From Zetaproteobacteria bacterium (GTDB lineage Bacteria; Pseudomonadota; Zetaproteobacteria; Mariprofundales; Mariprofundaceae): DNA of 21,900 nucleotides. The stretch covers positions 1-21,900 of the forward strand of contig JAJRTX010000300.1 of NCBI GenBank assembly GCA_021545665.1, given 5' to 3'. The translations under genes were made by a program, and so were the position numbers. Positions 1-8,041 of the stretch are shown piece after piece (position 1 is the first letter of the stretch; the number at the start of each line of letters is the position of its first letter). The notes beneath the pieces are model-generated. The model did no database searches. It had not been told where the DNA came from and was given only the letters and a program-made list of their open reading frames with translations.

Positions 1-297
1 CAGCGTCGCCTCAATCATCGACAGATCGCGCAGGCCACCACCAAGTTGCACCGGAATATTCCTTTCTGAACAAATCGCACGAATGGCATCACGATTGGCC
101 GGCTGGCCGACAAAAGCACCGTCGAGATCGACAACATGCAGCCGTTTTGCCCCCAGTGATTGCCAGTGAGCTGCCATAGTCCCCGGATCATCACCGTAAA
201 TAGTCGCATCATCCATGCGCCCCTGTTTAAGACGCACGCAATGCCCTTCTTTAAGATCAATGGCCGGGATCAGTTCAAAAGTATTTACGGATTCCAT
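1..297 (-). CDS. hisA: HisA, ProFAR isomerase (3' end outside window)
   Basis: HisA is a (beta/alpha)8-barrel isomerase that converts ProFAR to PRFAR in cytoplasmic histidine synthesis. Only the first 99 codons lie in the window; the gene runs off the left edge, so this is a partial gene and not a truncation. Visible features are the first barrel strand IPAID with the expected catalytic Asp14, VVDLDGA at residues 55-61 and the phosphate-binding QLGGGLR at 84-90. The start at 297 is chosen because a GGAGG lies a few bases upstream inside hisH and because the residues before the IPAID strand have the family's usual length. The first 13 bases overlap the end of hisH, which implies translational coupling with its synthase partner. 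hisF would be expected next, beyond the window. Confidence 0.95.
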   Translation of the reverse strand, partial: MESVNTFELIPAIDLKEGHCVRLKQGRMDDATIYGDDPGTMAAHWQSLGAKRLHVVDLDGAFVGQPANRDAIRAICSERNIPVQLGGGLRDLSMIEATL

Positions 298-914
298 TGC
301 AGGAACGCCTCCAGAAACGCCATACCAGCGCGTTGAGATTTTTCCGGGTGAAACTGCACGGCCACCATATTGTCCCGGCCTACGGCAGCAGCAAACGGGT
401 AATCGCCATAAGAACAGGCGGCCAGCAGATGATTAGAGTTTTCCGGTATGCAGCAGTAGGAATGGACATAATAGACCTGCTGTCCAGCCAGCGGCGCAAG
501 CACGGGGTGCTGCTGTTGCTGTGATGAAAGAATAACATCGTTCCAGCCCATATGCGGGATTTTGAAACCGCGCTCGGTATGCGATGCAGGAAAAGCTTTG
601 ACTGCGCCGGGAATCAGGCCAAGGCCCGGATAAGAACCGAACTCATAAGACACATCCATCAACACCTGCATGCCCAGACAAATTCCCAGAAAAGGAGTTC
701 CTCTGCTCACAGACTCCATAAGCGCTTTATCCATGCCTGTTTGCCGCAAAGCACCGATACAATCACGGAATGCGCCGACACCGGGCAATACAATGCGATC
801 ATAATTCTTCAGCGCATCAGCATCGTTGACCAGTTCAGCCTCGCTACCAACCTTTTCCAGCGCTTTGGCAACCGAATGCAAATTGCCCATGCCATAGTTT
901 ATAATTCCGATCAT
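285..914 (-). CDS. hisH: HisH, glutaminase subunit of imidazole glycerol phosphate synthase
   Basis: HisH hydrolyses glutamine and channels ammonia to HisF, which makes imidazole glycerol phosphate and AICAR. The 209-residue product has the class I glutamine amidotransferase layout: [11 protein letters not shown] at the N-terminus, GVGAF near residue 45, the nucleophile elbow GICLGMQ with Cys79, and FHPE with His189 and Glu191 completing the triad. Length is normal for the family (about 200). The start ATG at 914 begins the conserved first strand, so it is very likely right, yet no Shine-Dalgarno sequence precedes it. Instead a heptamer repeat array begins about 10 bases upstream and separates it from hisB by 88 bases, unlike the other tightly packed junctions in this cluster. 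The 3' end overlaps hisA by 13 bases. Confidence 0.96.
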   Translation of the reverse strand: MIGIINYGMGNLHSVAKALEKVGSEAELVNDADALKNYDRIVLPGVGAFRDCIGALRQTGMDKALMESVSRGTPFLGICLGMQVLMDVSYEFGSYPGLGLIPGAVKAFPASHTERGFKIPHMGWNDVILSSQQQQHPVLAPLAGQQVYYVHSYCCIPENSNHLLAACSYGDYPFAAAVGRDNMVAVQFHPEKSQRAGMAFLEAFLQWNP

Positions 915-923
915 AATCAGATT

Positions 924-1005
924 GTGAAACGTGAAGTGTGAAGCGTAAGGTGTGATAAGTGAGCTGTTGTAACCCCCTGACTCATCACTCCTGACCCCTC
1001 ATTCA
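924..1005. repeat. Degenerate 7-base tandem repeat array between hisB and hisH
   Basis: Reading the plus strand in steps of seven from 924 gives GTGAAAC (924), GTGAAGT (931), GTGAAGC (938), GTAAGGT (945), GTGATAA (952) and GTGAGCT (959). After a short break the complementary type follows: CCCCTGA (974), CTCATCA (981), CTCCTGA (988) and CCCCTCA (995), running into the hisB stop codon. The first half is of GTGA type and the second half is of TCAC/TGA type on the same strand, so the array could fold back weakly. It fills nearly the whole hisB-hisH gap. Arrays of short degenerate repeats of this kind are known as intergenic elements in several bacteria. Its origin and function here are unknown. 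Confidence 0.75.
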
Positions 1006-1602
1006 CAAAGCGCCTTTTGTCGAAGGTATGCCGCTCTGGCGCGGGTCGGATTCTACCGCCATGCGCAAGGCGCGACCAAAGGCCTTGAATACCGTTTCAA
1101 TGATGTGATGGTTATTATCACCACGAATGGCATCGATATGCAGTGTAATTCGACCATGATTACTCACAGCCTGAAAAAACTCCTTAAACAGTTCAATATC
1201 AAAGCCACCCACCGTTTCTTTGGGAAAATCAACGTGGTACTCCAGCCCCGGACGCCCGGATAGATCAAGCACAACTCTGGACAACGCTTCATCCAGTGGC
1301 ACGTAGGCATGTCCATAACGCACAACACCTGCCTTATCACCAACAGCATCACGCAATGCTTCACCAAAACAGATGCCGATATCTTCCACTGTGTGGTGGC
1401 CATCAATTTCCAGATCGCCTTTGGCTTCTATGCTCAAATCCATCAGGCCATGGCGGGCAATCTGCTCAACCATGTGATCCAGAAATGGAATGCCTGTATT
1501 CAGATTAGCCATGCCCTGACCATCCAGATTCAGCGACAGGCAGATATCAGTTTCCTTTGTGTTACGTTTTATACTTGCAGTGCGATCTATACTGGGACTC
1601 AT
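1003..1602 (-). CDS. hisB: HisB, imidazoleglycerol-phosphate dehydratase (monofunctional)
   Basis: HisB removes water from imidazole glycerol phosphate to give imidazole acetol phosphate, using two manganese ions. At 199 residues it is the dehydratase-only form; the N-terminal histidinol-phosphate phosphatase domain of the enterobacterial protein is absent, so that activity must be encoded elsewhere. Visible motifs are LDHM at 41-44, the first metal motif HHTVED at 69-74, and the second, NNHHIIE, ending at Glu169. The start at 1602 has GGGAG upstream, and ATGA is shared with the hisC stop, giving a 4-base overlap. The stop codon sits at the edge of the heptamer array that precedes hisH. Confidence 0.97.
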   Translation of the reverse strand: MSPSIDRTASIKRNTKETDICLSLNLDGQGMANLNTGIPFLDHMVEQIARHGLMDLSIEAKGDLEIDGHHTVEDIGICFGEALRDAVGDKAGVVRYGHAYVPLDEALSRVVLDLSGRPGLEYHVDFPKETVGGFDIELFKEFFQAVSNHGRITLHIDAIRGDNNHHIIETVFKAFGRALRMAVESDPRQSGIPSTKGAL

Positions 1603-2633
1603 GTCATTATCTCCCGAATCGCGGTCAGAACCGCATCATTTTCATCTCTTGTTCCAATTGTTATGCGCAGGCAACCGGCAAGCAATCCACCGCCATCATT
1701 CATATTCTTAACCAGAATACCGCCCGCCCTCAAGCGGTCAAATACAGCATCAGCATCGTCCACTCGAATCAACAGGAAATTGGTTTGCGACGGAAACGTC
1801 TGAATCTGATCTATCGCTGTGAATGCAGCCATCACTCGTTCGCGTTCGGCACAAATCTCCACCGCCTGCTGTTCAAAGACGGAAAGATGGTCCAGCAGAA
1901 AGTTAGCCGAAGCCTGAGTCAGCGCATTGATATTGTAGGGCATACGCACCTTGTTCAGATGGTTGATACTCTTCACCTCTCCAAGCAGGTAACCCAGACG
2001 CAGACCCGCCCAACCCAGTTTGGAAAATGTGCGCAGCACCATCACATTGGCAGCAATCAAATGTGTATGCGTGCATTCAGAAAACGGGCCATAAGCCTCA
2101 TCAATAATCAGCAGGCCATCAAAATTGCTGGCAACCTGGTGAATGGTTTCTTCCGGCCACAGATTGCCAGTGGGATTATTCGGACAGGCCAGAAAAACAA
2201 TTCCAGCTTTCTCTCGCGCACAAACCTGCAATAACTTTTCTGCATGCAGTGAAAAATCCTGATCCAGCGGCACTGTGGCAACAGGCCGTTTTAACCAGTG
2301 TGAAATCAAATCATACATAACAAATGTTGGTGTCGGCACAACACAGGTGCCGGGATTTATTGCCAGCAACAGCATCTGAATAATTTCGTCAGAGCCATTT
2401 CCAAGCAGCACCTGCCCGGCTTCAACACCTGCCCGGTCGGCAATTTTTTCCCGCAATTTCAACATGTCAGCATCGGGATAGCGGTTAATATCCACCTGTG
2501 CCAGTTGTTCAGCCCATGACTTTCGCAGGGCATCCGGCAAGGTAAACGGATTTTCCATCGCATCCAGTTTGATTAGCCCCGTACTGTCCGGTACATGGTA
2601 TGCAGAAAGCGCTTTTATATCATTCCTGATCAT
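1599..2633 (-). CDS. hisC: HisC, histidinol-phosphate aminotransferase
   Basis: HisC transfers an amino group from glutamate to imidazole acetol phosphate, making histidinol phosphate. The 344-residue protein is a fold-type I PLP enzyme of normal length. PNNPTG lies at 151-156, DEAY at 178-181, and the PLP lysine is Lys205 within [20 protein letters not shown] near residue 78 binds cofactor phosphate in relatives. The ATG at 2633 overlaps the hisD stop by four bases (ATGA), and its stop overlaps the hisB start the same way. It lacks a strong ribosome-binding site of its own, so translation probably depends on coupling to hisD. The in-frame stop inside hisD could therefore reduce hisC expression by polarity. 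Confidence 0.96.
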   Translation of the reverse strand: MIRNDIKALSAYHVPDSTGLIKLDAMENPFTLPDALRKSWAEQLAQVDINRYPDADMLKLREKIADRAGVEAGQVLLGNGSDEIIQMLLLAINPGTCVVPTPTFVMYDLISHWLKRPVATVPLDQDFSLHAEKLLQVCAREKAGIVFLACPNNPTGNLWPEETIHQVASNFDGLLIIDEAYGPFSECTHTHLIAANVMVLRTFSKLGWAGLRLGYLLGEVKSINHLNKVRMPYNINALTQASANFLLDHLSVFEQQAVEICAERERVMAAFTAIDQIQTFPSQTNFLLIRVDDADAVFDRLRAGGILVKNMNDGGGLLAGCLRITIGTRDENDAVLTAIREIMT

Positions 2634-3931
2634 TCAGAATCTTTCAAACGCAATTCGAGCGTTAATGCATGCGCCTGCAATCCTTCACGATGGGCAAGAT
2701 GTGCAGCAGCAGGACCAAGGGCTTGAACCCCTGCTCTGGTGGAGCGAATAACGCTGCTGCGTTTCTGAAAATCATAAACGCCAAGCGGGCTTGAAAAGCG
2801 CGCCGTGCGATTGGTCGGCAGCACATGGTTGGGACCTGCAATATAATCGCCCAGCGCTTCCGGTACAAAATGGCCAAGAAAAATTGCTCCTGCATGTTTA
2901 ATGGATGGTAACAATGCATCAGGATCATCCAGTGCTAGTTCCAGATGTTCGGGTGCAATCACATTCACTACATCGGCTGCTTCAGCCAGATCCAGCACAT
3001 GAATAAGCGCTCCATGCGTTTCAACTGAAGCCCGTGCTATGGCAGCACGCGGCAACACCTGTAAATGTACCTCAATTGATCTGGCTACATCGAGCAGTAG
3101 CTTGTGGTAGGTGGAAACAAGAATACTCTGAGCGGCTTCATCATGTTAAGCCTGAGAAAGAAAATCAGCGGCCAGCCAGGATGGATTACCACCATCGGCG
3201 ACCACAACAATTTCAGATGGGCCTGCAATCATATCAATGCCGCATGTGCCAAATACCTGCCGCTTGGCAGCAGCAACATATTTATTGCCGGGCCCAACAA
3301 TTTTATCTACCGCCGGTATGGTTTCTGTACCATAAGCCAGTGCTGCCACGGCCTGAGCGCCACCAACAGCAAAACCACGCTGTACACCGGAAATAAAAGC
3401 TGCAGCCAGAACAAGCTCATTGATTTCACCACCCGGCGTAGGTACCACCATGATAATCTCTTCAACGCCTGCAACAACAGCCGGTATGGCATTCATCAGC
3501 ACGGAGGATGGATATGCTGCTTTACCTCCCGGCACATACAGTCCCACCCGATCCAATGGTGTAACTCGTTGCCCAAGGGTTAGACCAACATCATCGGTAT
3601 AATCCCAGTCTTCCATACGCTGTTTCTCATGATAAGAGCGAATACGTTCAACAGAGAGCTCAAGAGCGGCACGATCTGCATCACTGACTCGATTCCATGC
3701 CAGTTGCATGCGTTCAAAACTGATTTCGATGGATTCTGCTGTACAGACCCAGCCATCAAAGCGTTCCGTATATTCACACAGCGCTGCATTGCCCCGCTTT
3801 TTCACCTCAGCCAGAATGCCTGCGACCAGATGCTGCACATCATCGCCAGTATCCGTATCACGGCACAGCAGAGCTTCCAGCCGTTCATCAAAGTCCAACT
3901 GGCATGAGTCCAGTCGCGTAATATTGCTCAT
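2630..3931 (-). pseudogene. hisD: HisD, histidinol dehydrogenase interrupted by one in-frame TAA
   Basis: HisD catalyses the last two oxidations from histidinol to histidine with NAD and zinc. The reading frame is collinear with the family over 433 codons, but codon 262 (3148-3146) is TAA. It sits in SQA-stop-HDE where relatives have SQAEH. The flanking zinc ligands are present (Gln260, His263), as are the catalytic Glu328-His329 pair in IAPEHLEL, Asp362 in GDYIAG and His421 near the C-terminus. Nothing else is broken and there is no frame change. The TAA is one transversion (plus-strand A3148 for C) from GAA. The start at 3931 is chosen because it follows the hisG stop by one base with GAGG upstream; an upstream in-frame extension to 4036 only overlaps hisG. 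This may be a real null allele, a sequencing error or a read-through site. Confidence 0.9.
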
Positions 3932-3932
3932 A

Positions 3933-4607
3933 TCAGTTTTTCCTCGCCATCTGCACCTGATTGACCGCCTGGCGCAATCGTTCAACAATCGGCTGGATTT
4001 GTTTTTTTCGCACGGCAAAGCTGGCCGGATTGACAATCAGACGACTGGAAATATCGAATAAGGTGGTTTCTTCGATTAAACCGTTGGCTTTGAGCGTATT
4101 TCCTGTTTCCACAAGATCGACAATGCGTTCAGCCATGCCGACAAGCGGTGCCAGCTCCATGGAACCATAGAGGTGAATGATCTCAGCCTGCACACCCTGG
4201 GCAAGGAAATAATCAGAGGCCAGATGATCATATTTAGTGGCCACGCGAATTCGACTGCCACGCTCGGCCTTGCCCGCTTCCACCAGCAGTTTCGGGCCAC
4301 ATACACACATCCGGCAACGCCCGATTTTCAGATCCAGCGGCTCATACACATGCGGACAAGATTCCAGTAACGAATCACGACCGGCTATGCCTATGTCCGC
4401 CGCACCCTGCTCAACATAAGTACATACATCGGCAGCCCGGATAATCAAAAAACGAATTTTGCCTGCCTCACTGCTACTGCCATCCACCATAAGCTTACGG
4501 GTGGTAAACACATCTTCGCAGGGCTGAAGCCCGGCAGCTTCCAGCAACGGTAATGTTTGCTCAAGGATCCGGCCCTTGGAAAGGGCTATAGTTAATGGCT
4601 TAGGCAT
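3933..4607 (-). CDS. hisG: HisG, ATP phosphoribosyltransferase catalytic subunit, short form
   Basis: HisG condenses ATP with PRPP, the first and feedback-controlled step of histidine synthesis. The product is 224 residues and ends soon after the catalytic core. The C-terminal ACT-like regulatory domain of the roughly 300-residue long form is missing. Visible motifs are ALSKGR at 8-13 and the PRPP-binding loop region [15 protein letters not shown] at 163-177. Short HisG works as a hetero-octamer with the tRNA-synthetase-like HisZ, which is not in this window and should be elsewhere in the genome. The start at 4607 overlaps the end of murA by eight bases, and the stop is one base before hisD, so it is embedded in the cluster. 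Confidence 0.95.
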   Translation of the reverse strand: MPKPLTIALSKGRILEQTLPLLEAAGLQPCEDVFTTRKLMVDGSSSEAGKIRFLIIRAADVCTYVEQGAADIGIAGRDSLLESCPHVYEPLDLKIGRCRMCVCGPKLLVEAGKAERGSRIRVATKYDHLASDYFLAQGVQAEIIHLYGSMELAPLVGMAERIVDLVETGNTLKANGLIEETTLFDISSRLIVNPASFAVRKKQIQPIVERLRQAVNQVQMARKN

Positions 4608-5895
4608 TCAGACATGCTCCCTGTATCCAGTTTTCACTGGCACTGTGGCGTTCAATACGGGCTCCGAGCTTACTGAATTTTTCTTCGATGCGTTCATAAC
4701 CACGGTCAATATGGTATACACGCGAAATGGTTGTTTCGCCTTTAGCGGCCAATCCTGCCAGAACCAGCGAAGCCGAGGCGCGAAGATCCGTTGCCATCAC
4801 TGGCGCACCGGATAATATTTTGATACCACTGACAATGGCAGTATTCCCATCAAGCCTGATATCTGCTCCCATACGTGCCAGTTCCTGCACATGCATAAAC
4901 CGATTTTCAAAAATGGTTTCCCGAATCACCGAAGTTCCTTCCGCCAGGGTCATCAAAGCCATGAACTGTGCCTGCAAATCGGTTGGAAAACCCGGATGTG
5001 GCATAGTATGAATATCCACAGCTTGTAATCGCCCTTCAGCTTTGCAGCGGATATAGTCTTCTCCTGTTTCAACCAGACCATCAGCTTCCTTCACCCGTGC
5101 CAGAAAAGCCTCAAGCATGGATGGGTTTATGCCAGTCACTTTTACATCACCACCAGTGATAAGACCTGCAGCAAGATAGGTTGCAGCTTCGATACGATCA
5201 GCGATGGTGGTCATTGTTCCACCCTCCAATCGAGTCACACCCCGGACAATAATGCGATTGCCGCCATCGCCCTCAATGTTGGCGCCAAGTGCGCGCAGAG
5301 ATTCAGCCAGATTAACAATCTCAGGTTCGCGCGCCGCATTGTCCAATACGGTTTCACCGGTAGCCAGTACCGCGGCCATCATCAGATTCTCAGTCCCTGT
5401 TACTGTAACCTGATTAAATACGATATGAGCACCTTTCAATCCATCTTTGGCCCTGGCGATAATATTACCTTGTTCCACTTCGATACAGGCACCCATCGCC
5501 TCAAGGCCTTTCAAATGCATATCAATGGGCCTTGCACCAATAGCACAGCCACCGGGCAGACTGACCATGGCTTCTCCAAAACGTGCCAGCAAAGGTCCGA
5601 GTACCAGAGATGACGCACGCATGGTCTTGACCAGATCATAGGGTGCCTCTGCACGGCTTGCATTGCGCGTATCCACATGCAGACAGTATTGGTCATCATA
5701 TGCAACGTCAGCACCCTGCCATGCCAGCAGTGTCATCATGGTAGAAATATCGTGTAAATGCGGGATGCGTTCATATGTAACCTTGCCATCAACAAGAATA
5801 GCCGCAGCAAGCAAAGGCAGAGCAGCATTTTTCGCACCACTGGCCTCAATTTCCCCGCAGAGTGGTACGCCACCCTGAATAATGATTTTATCCAT
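4600..5895 (-). CDS. murA: MurA, UDP-N-acetylglucosamine enolpyruvyl transferase
   Basis: MurA transfers enolpyruvate from PEP to UDP-GlcNAc, the first committed cytoplasmic step of peptidoglycan synthesis. The 431-residue product has the inside-out two-domain EPSP-synthase fold by similarity. Conserved residues are Lys22-Asn23 in SGAKNAALP and the catalytic loop GGCAIGARP with Cys117. The presence of Cys rather than Asp predicts fosfomycin sensitivity. The start at 5895 is preferred over a further upstream in-frame ATG at 5922 because GAGG lies about five bases before it and the protein then begins at the usual position. It is the first gene of the murA-his unit and overlaps hisG by eight bases. 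I saw no convincing sigma-70 promoter for it in the divergent spacer. Confidence 0.97.
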   Translation of the reverse strand: MDKIIIQGGVPLCGEIEASGAKNAALPLLAAAILVDGKVTYERIPHLHDISTMMTLLAWQGADVAYDDQYCLHVDTRNASRAEAPYDLVKTMRASSLVLGPLLARFGEAMVSLPGGCAIGARPIDMHLKGLEAMGACIEVEQGNIIARAKDGLKGAHIVFNQVTVTGTENLMMAAVLATGETVLDNAAREPEIVNLAESLRALGANIEGDGGNRIIVRGVTRLEGGTMTTIADRIEAATYLAAGLITGGDVKVTGINPSMLEAFLARVKEADGLVETGEDYIRCKAEGRLQAVDIHTMPHPGFPTDLQAQFMALMTLAEGTSVIRETIFENRFMHVQELARMGADIRLDGNTAIVSGIKILSGAPVMATDLRASASLVLAGLAAKGETTISRVYHIDRGYERIEEKFSKLGARIERHSASENWIQGACLNA

Positions 5896-6057
5896 ACAAC
5901 CTCGACTAAATAAAGGCTGCACACGCTAGCGTCTGGGCAGTGAGCTAACAATGCCCGTGTAATATGCAAGCCAATGTCCGTAACACCGGGTCACACCATC
6001 CTGAGGGCTCTGAATGTGACTTTGTTAAGCAAGCTCTTAGTAGCTATGATTGCTGCC
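5896..6057. promoter_or_regulatory. Divergent spacer between murA and thrB
   Basis: This spacer of about 160 bases must hold promoters for both the murA-his unit on the minus strand and thrB on the plus strand. On the plus strand, TTGTTA (6022-6027), a 17-base gap and TATGAT (6045-6050) form a reasonable sigma-70 match. A 10-base perfect palindrome, ACGCTAGCGT, lies at 5923-5932 just upstream of the murA start. It could be an operator or a chance match. No minus-strand promoter is clear to the eye. Confidence 0.5.
6022..6050 (+). promoter_or_regulatory. Candidate sigma-70 promoter for thrB, predicting a leaderless mRNA
   Basis: A -35 element TTGTTA (four of six consensus bases) is followed by an exact 17-base spacer and a -10 element TATGAT (five of six). 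The transcription start expected about seven bases downstream falls at or next to the A of the thrB ATG at 6058. No Shine-Dalgarno sequence precedes that ATG, which agrees with a leaderless message. This is inference from spacing only. Confidence 0.4.
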
Positions 6058-7005
6058 ATGTCCGTTTATACCGAACTTTCCAGTAACGATATTCAGAATA
6101 TTCTGGCCGACTACAATCTTGGCTCTCTCGTTAGCTATGAAGGTATTGCTGCCGGCATTGAAAACAGCAATTTCTTTATTGATACCGAGGGAAACACAGG
6201 TTCCGGACATTTTGTACTAACTATTTTTGAGCGCCTGGCGGCGGATGAACTGCCTTACTTCATGAAGCTGATGAAACATCTGGCTGCAGCTGGTTTGTCC
6301 TGCCCCGATGTCATGCTGCGCCGGGATGCTTCCTTATTATTTGAAGTTGAGGGAAGACAGGGCTGTATTGTTTCCTGCCTGTCGGGCAAAACCCTTGAGT
6401 TATTAAATGCCCAGCAACTGTTCTCATCGGGCCGAGCCATGGCTCAGTTACATATGGCCGGAGCGGATTTCCCTCAACAGCGAGCTAACCCGACCGGTTT
6501 AGACTGGCTACAGGAAAATATCGAAACTGTTCTGGATGGAACGCACAACAGATATGGCAAAACTGCGGCGGATTTACTGCTCAGCGAGTTAGAATTCCAG
6601 CAAAGCTGCGCTTGGGACACGCTGCCTAGCGGCCTCATTCACGGTGATCTGTTCTGTGATAATATTTTGTTTCAGGACAATGATGTCTCCGGCATTATCG
6701 ATTTTTACTATGCTCACGATGCACCTTATGTCATGGATGTCGCTATATCACTTAATGCTCAGGCCATATTACTGGGCGAAGGTGATGACTCGCGCATACA
6801 GAGCTTTCTCAATGGCTACCAGTCCCTGCGCCTGCTCGAAGAGGATGAGCATGAAGCCATTCCGCTGCTGCTCAGACTGGCTGCCTTGCGCTTCTGGGTT
6901 TCGCGTCTGTATGATACACTGTTTCCACGCGGCGGCGCCATGACCCAGACCAAAGACCCGGAAGAATATAGAAAGAAACTGTTATTCCACCGCCATGCTG
7001 TCTGA
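6058..7005 (+). CDS. thrB: ThrB, homoserine kinase (choline kinase/APH fold)
   Basis: This kinase phosphorylates homoserine with ATP to commit it to threonine. The 315-residue product belongs to the protein-kinase-like (aminoglycoside phosphotransferase) ThrB family found in pseudomonads and relatives, not to the GHMP-type ThrB of E. coli. Evidence is the N-terminal stretch GIAAGIENSNFF, the catalytic HGDLFCDN at 195-202 (Asp197), and the metal-binding IIDFYYA starting at 213. The family usually has Arg where Cys200 sits. The start at 6058 gives the expected MSVYT beginning and normal length; the frame is open back to 5974 but that stretch is not homologous. It is divergent from murA, and its last 11 bases overlap the start of a broken TraR/DksA-type gene, suggesting they were co-transcribed. 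Confidence 0.92.
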   Translation: MSVYTELSSNDIQNILADYNLGSLVSYEGIAAGIENSNFFIDTEGNTGSGHFVLTIFERLAADELPYFMKLMKHLAAAGLSCPDVMLRRDASLLFEVEGRQGCIVSCLSGKTLELLNAQQLFSSGRAMAQLHMAGADFPQQRANPTGLDWLQENIETVLDGTHNRYGKTAADLLLSELEFQQSCAWDTLPSGLIHGDLFCDNILFQDNDVSGIIDFYYAHDAPYVMDVAISLNAQAILLGEGDDSRIQSFLNGYQSLRLLEEDEHEAIPLLLRLAALRFWVSRLYDTLFPRGGAMTQTKDPEEYRKKLLFHRHAV

Positions 7006-7317
7006 AACCCTGCGTCAGGAAATCAGAAAAAATTCATACTGAAATAAAATCAAGCCTGAGCCTCATCACCTCCCTGAAAGAAAACTCAAAACCCGTCAGT
7101 CCCGACAATGCCATAGGCCGCCTAAACCGCATGGAAGCGATCAATGACCAGAATATGCTACAAGCCAATCTGCGCAGCATCGAAGCAAGAGTAAGCAGAC
7201 TGAAACAGACGCTGGCTCAAATATTTCGGCCTCTGCGCCCAATGCGAAGAACCCATCCCATTCGACCGCCTGCTGCTCATCCCGGAATCAAAAACCTGCG
7301 TGCAATGCGCAAGTTGA
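6995..7317 (+). pseudogene. TraR/DksA-type C4 zinc-finger protein, broken by two frame changes
   Basis: No single frame encodes this gene, but three consecutive frames join into one recognisable protein of about 106 residues. Frame one starts at ATG 6995 inside thrB (MLSETLRQEIRK) and breaks at a run of six A (7027-7032). Frame two runs from 7032 to about 7226 and includes SKPVSPDNAIGRLNRMEA, a hallmark of the small DksA-like family, followed by a helical segment. Frame three runs from about 7228 to the TGA at 7315 and contains GLCAQCEEPIPFDRL and TCVQC, the two CxxC halves of the zinc finger. At the second break, the linker residues normally found between the helix and FGxC seem to be missing, which suggests a small deletion. 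Intact relatives bind RNA polymerase through the secondary channel. Either this is a real pseudogene or there are two sequence errors. Confidence 0.75.
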
Positions 7318-7566
7318 TTGCTTCCCACTGACATCACAGAATACAGATGCCAATTAAACACTACTTCGAACGCCTTCTTCCGGCCCAGACTAATGGGATG
7401 ATCCGGTTTGAAACAGTCGGCAGTAAGACCACGTCGACAAGTTCTTAGTTATCGACCCTCTGGATTTGGGCATGTAATAAAATACAAGTTTCCGAATCAA
7501 TAGCAGGACAACGATATTCTTTTTTACATATCCTATGCAGCATTCCCGTACTTTTGCGATTGAAAC
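7318..7566. other. Convergent spacer with no supported gene
   Basis: Between the broken DksA-like gene and the terminator there is AT-richer sequence with no convincing gene. A 33-codon open frame starts at ATG 7347 (MPIKHYFERLLPAQ) and stops at 7446-7448 without a ribosome-binding site. A second frame, from 7427 to the TAA at 7475, reads DHVDKFLVIDPLDLGM, which looks protein-like. The two could be pieces of another decayed small gene, but I recognise no family and do not claim one. No tRNA or inverted-repeat element was seen here. Confidence 0.4.
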
Positions 7567-7596
7567 AAAAAAGGCTCCGCATTGCGGAGCCTTTTT
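7567..7596. terminator. Bidirectional rho-independent terminator
   Basis: An eight-base perfect GC-rich stem, GGCTCCGC (7573-7580) and GCGGAGCC (7584-7591), encloses a three-base loop. A six-base A run flanks the left side and a five-base T run the right side, so the element can end transcription from both directions. It lies 18 bases past the rplQ stop on the minus strand and downstream of thrB and the broken DksA-like gene on the plus strand, as expected for a convergent boundary. Confidence 0.93.
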
Positions 7597-7614
7597 GGAC
7601 TGTTCTGATCAGAT

Positions 7615-8004
7615 TCAAGCCTGAGCAGCTTCCTCAGTTGGTGCAGCGAGTTGATCCACCAGTTCGATGATAGCCATCGGTGCAGCATCACCAGCACGGA
7701 ATCCTGTTTTAATCATGCGTGTATAACCACCGACCCGATCCGAGCATGCGCTGGCTACATCATTAAACAGATGGTCAACTATCGGACGATAGCGCAGTTT
7801 GGCCAGTGCCTGACGGCGAGCATGCAGATCACCACGCTTGCCAAGCGAAATCAGCTTTTCCACATAGGGACGCAATGCACGGGCTTTTGCTTCTGTTGTT
7901 TCAATGCGACCATGTGTCAATAAAGCTGTGGCGAGGTTAGCCAATAACGCCCGGCGATGTCCACTTGGCAATCCCAAAGAACCACGATGTTTACGATGTC
8001 TCAT
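7615..8004 (-). CDS. rplQ: Ribosomal protein L17 (bL17)
   Basis: bL17 is a large-subunit protein located near the peptide exit site. The 129-residue product has the family start MRHRK, followed by a basic helix-rich region ([23 protein letters not shown]), and ends in an acidic, alanine-rich tail. Length is normal. The [15 protein letters not shown] stretch near the start departs from the commoner GRKLNR-type wording but is recognisable. GAGAGG precedes the ATG at 8004. It is the last gene of the alpha part of the cluster, as in most bacteria, 37 bases after rpoA and followed directly by the terminator. Confidence 0.96.
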   Translation of the reverse strand: MRHRKHRGSLGLPSGHRRALLANLATALLTHGRIETTEAKARALRPYVEKLISLGKRGDLHARRQALAKLRYRPIVDHLFNDVASACSDRVGGYTRMIKTGFRAGDAAPMAIIELVDQLAAPTEEAAQA

Positions 8005-8041
8005 CTAATTATTCCTCTCTTACTCTAAACTGTGGCTCGAT

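Noticed and set aside
924..1005. The heptamer array as a CRISPR
   Set aside because: The repeats are 7 bases long and directly adjacent, with no unique spacers and no cas genes nearby.
1557..2234. A 225-codon open frame on the plus strand opposite hisC
   Set aside because: hisC on the minus strand has all its motifs. The opposite frame shows no family features and no ribosome-binding site.
2630..3146. The two hisD halves as separate functional genes (split HisD)
   Set aside because: The zinc ligands Gln260 and His263 fall on opposite sides of the stop and there is no ribosome-binding site for a second start. The only nearby in-frame start (GTG at 3058) would omit about 29 conserved codons.
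3146..3148. Selenocysteine or pyrrolysine recoding at the hisD stop
   Set aside because: The codon is TAA, not TGA or TAG, and the family residue here is Glu. No insertion element was seen after it.
3932..4036. A longer hisD start 35 codons upstream, at 4036
   Set aside because: The extra residues are basic, not HisD-like, and only read through the end of hisG in another frame. The ATG at 3931 follows the hisG stop by one base with GAGG upstream.
5923..5932. ACGCTAGCGT palindrome as a defined operator
   Set aside because: A single 10-base palindrome is expected by chance at this scale and matches no operator I know, so it is only noted within the spacer entry.
7027..7032. Programmed slippage at the six-A run as a way to express the DksA-like gene
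   Set aside because: Six A are usually too few for efficient transcriptional slippage, and a second independent break near 7227 would still stop the protein.
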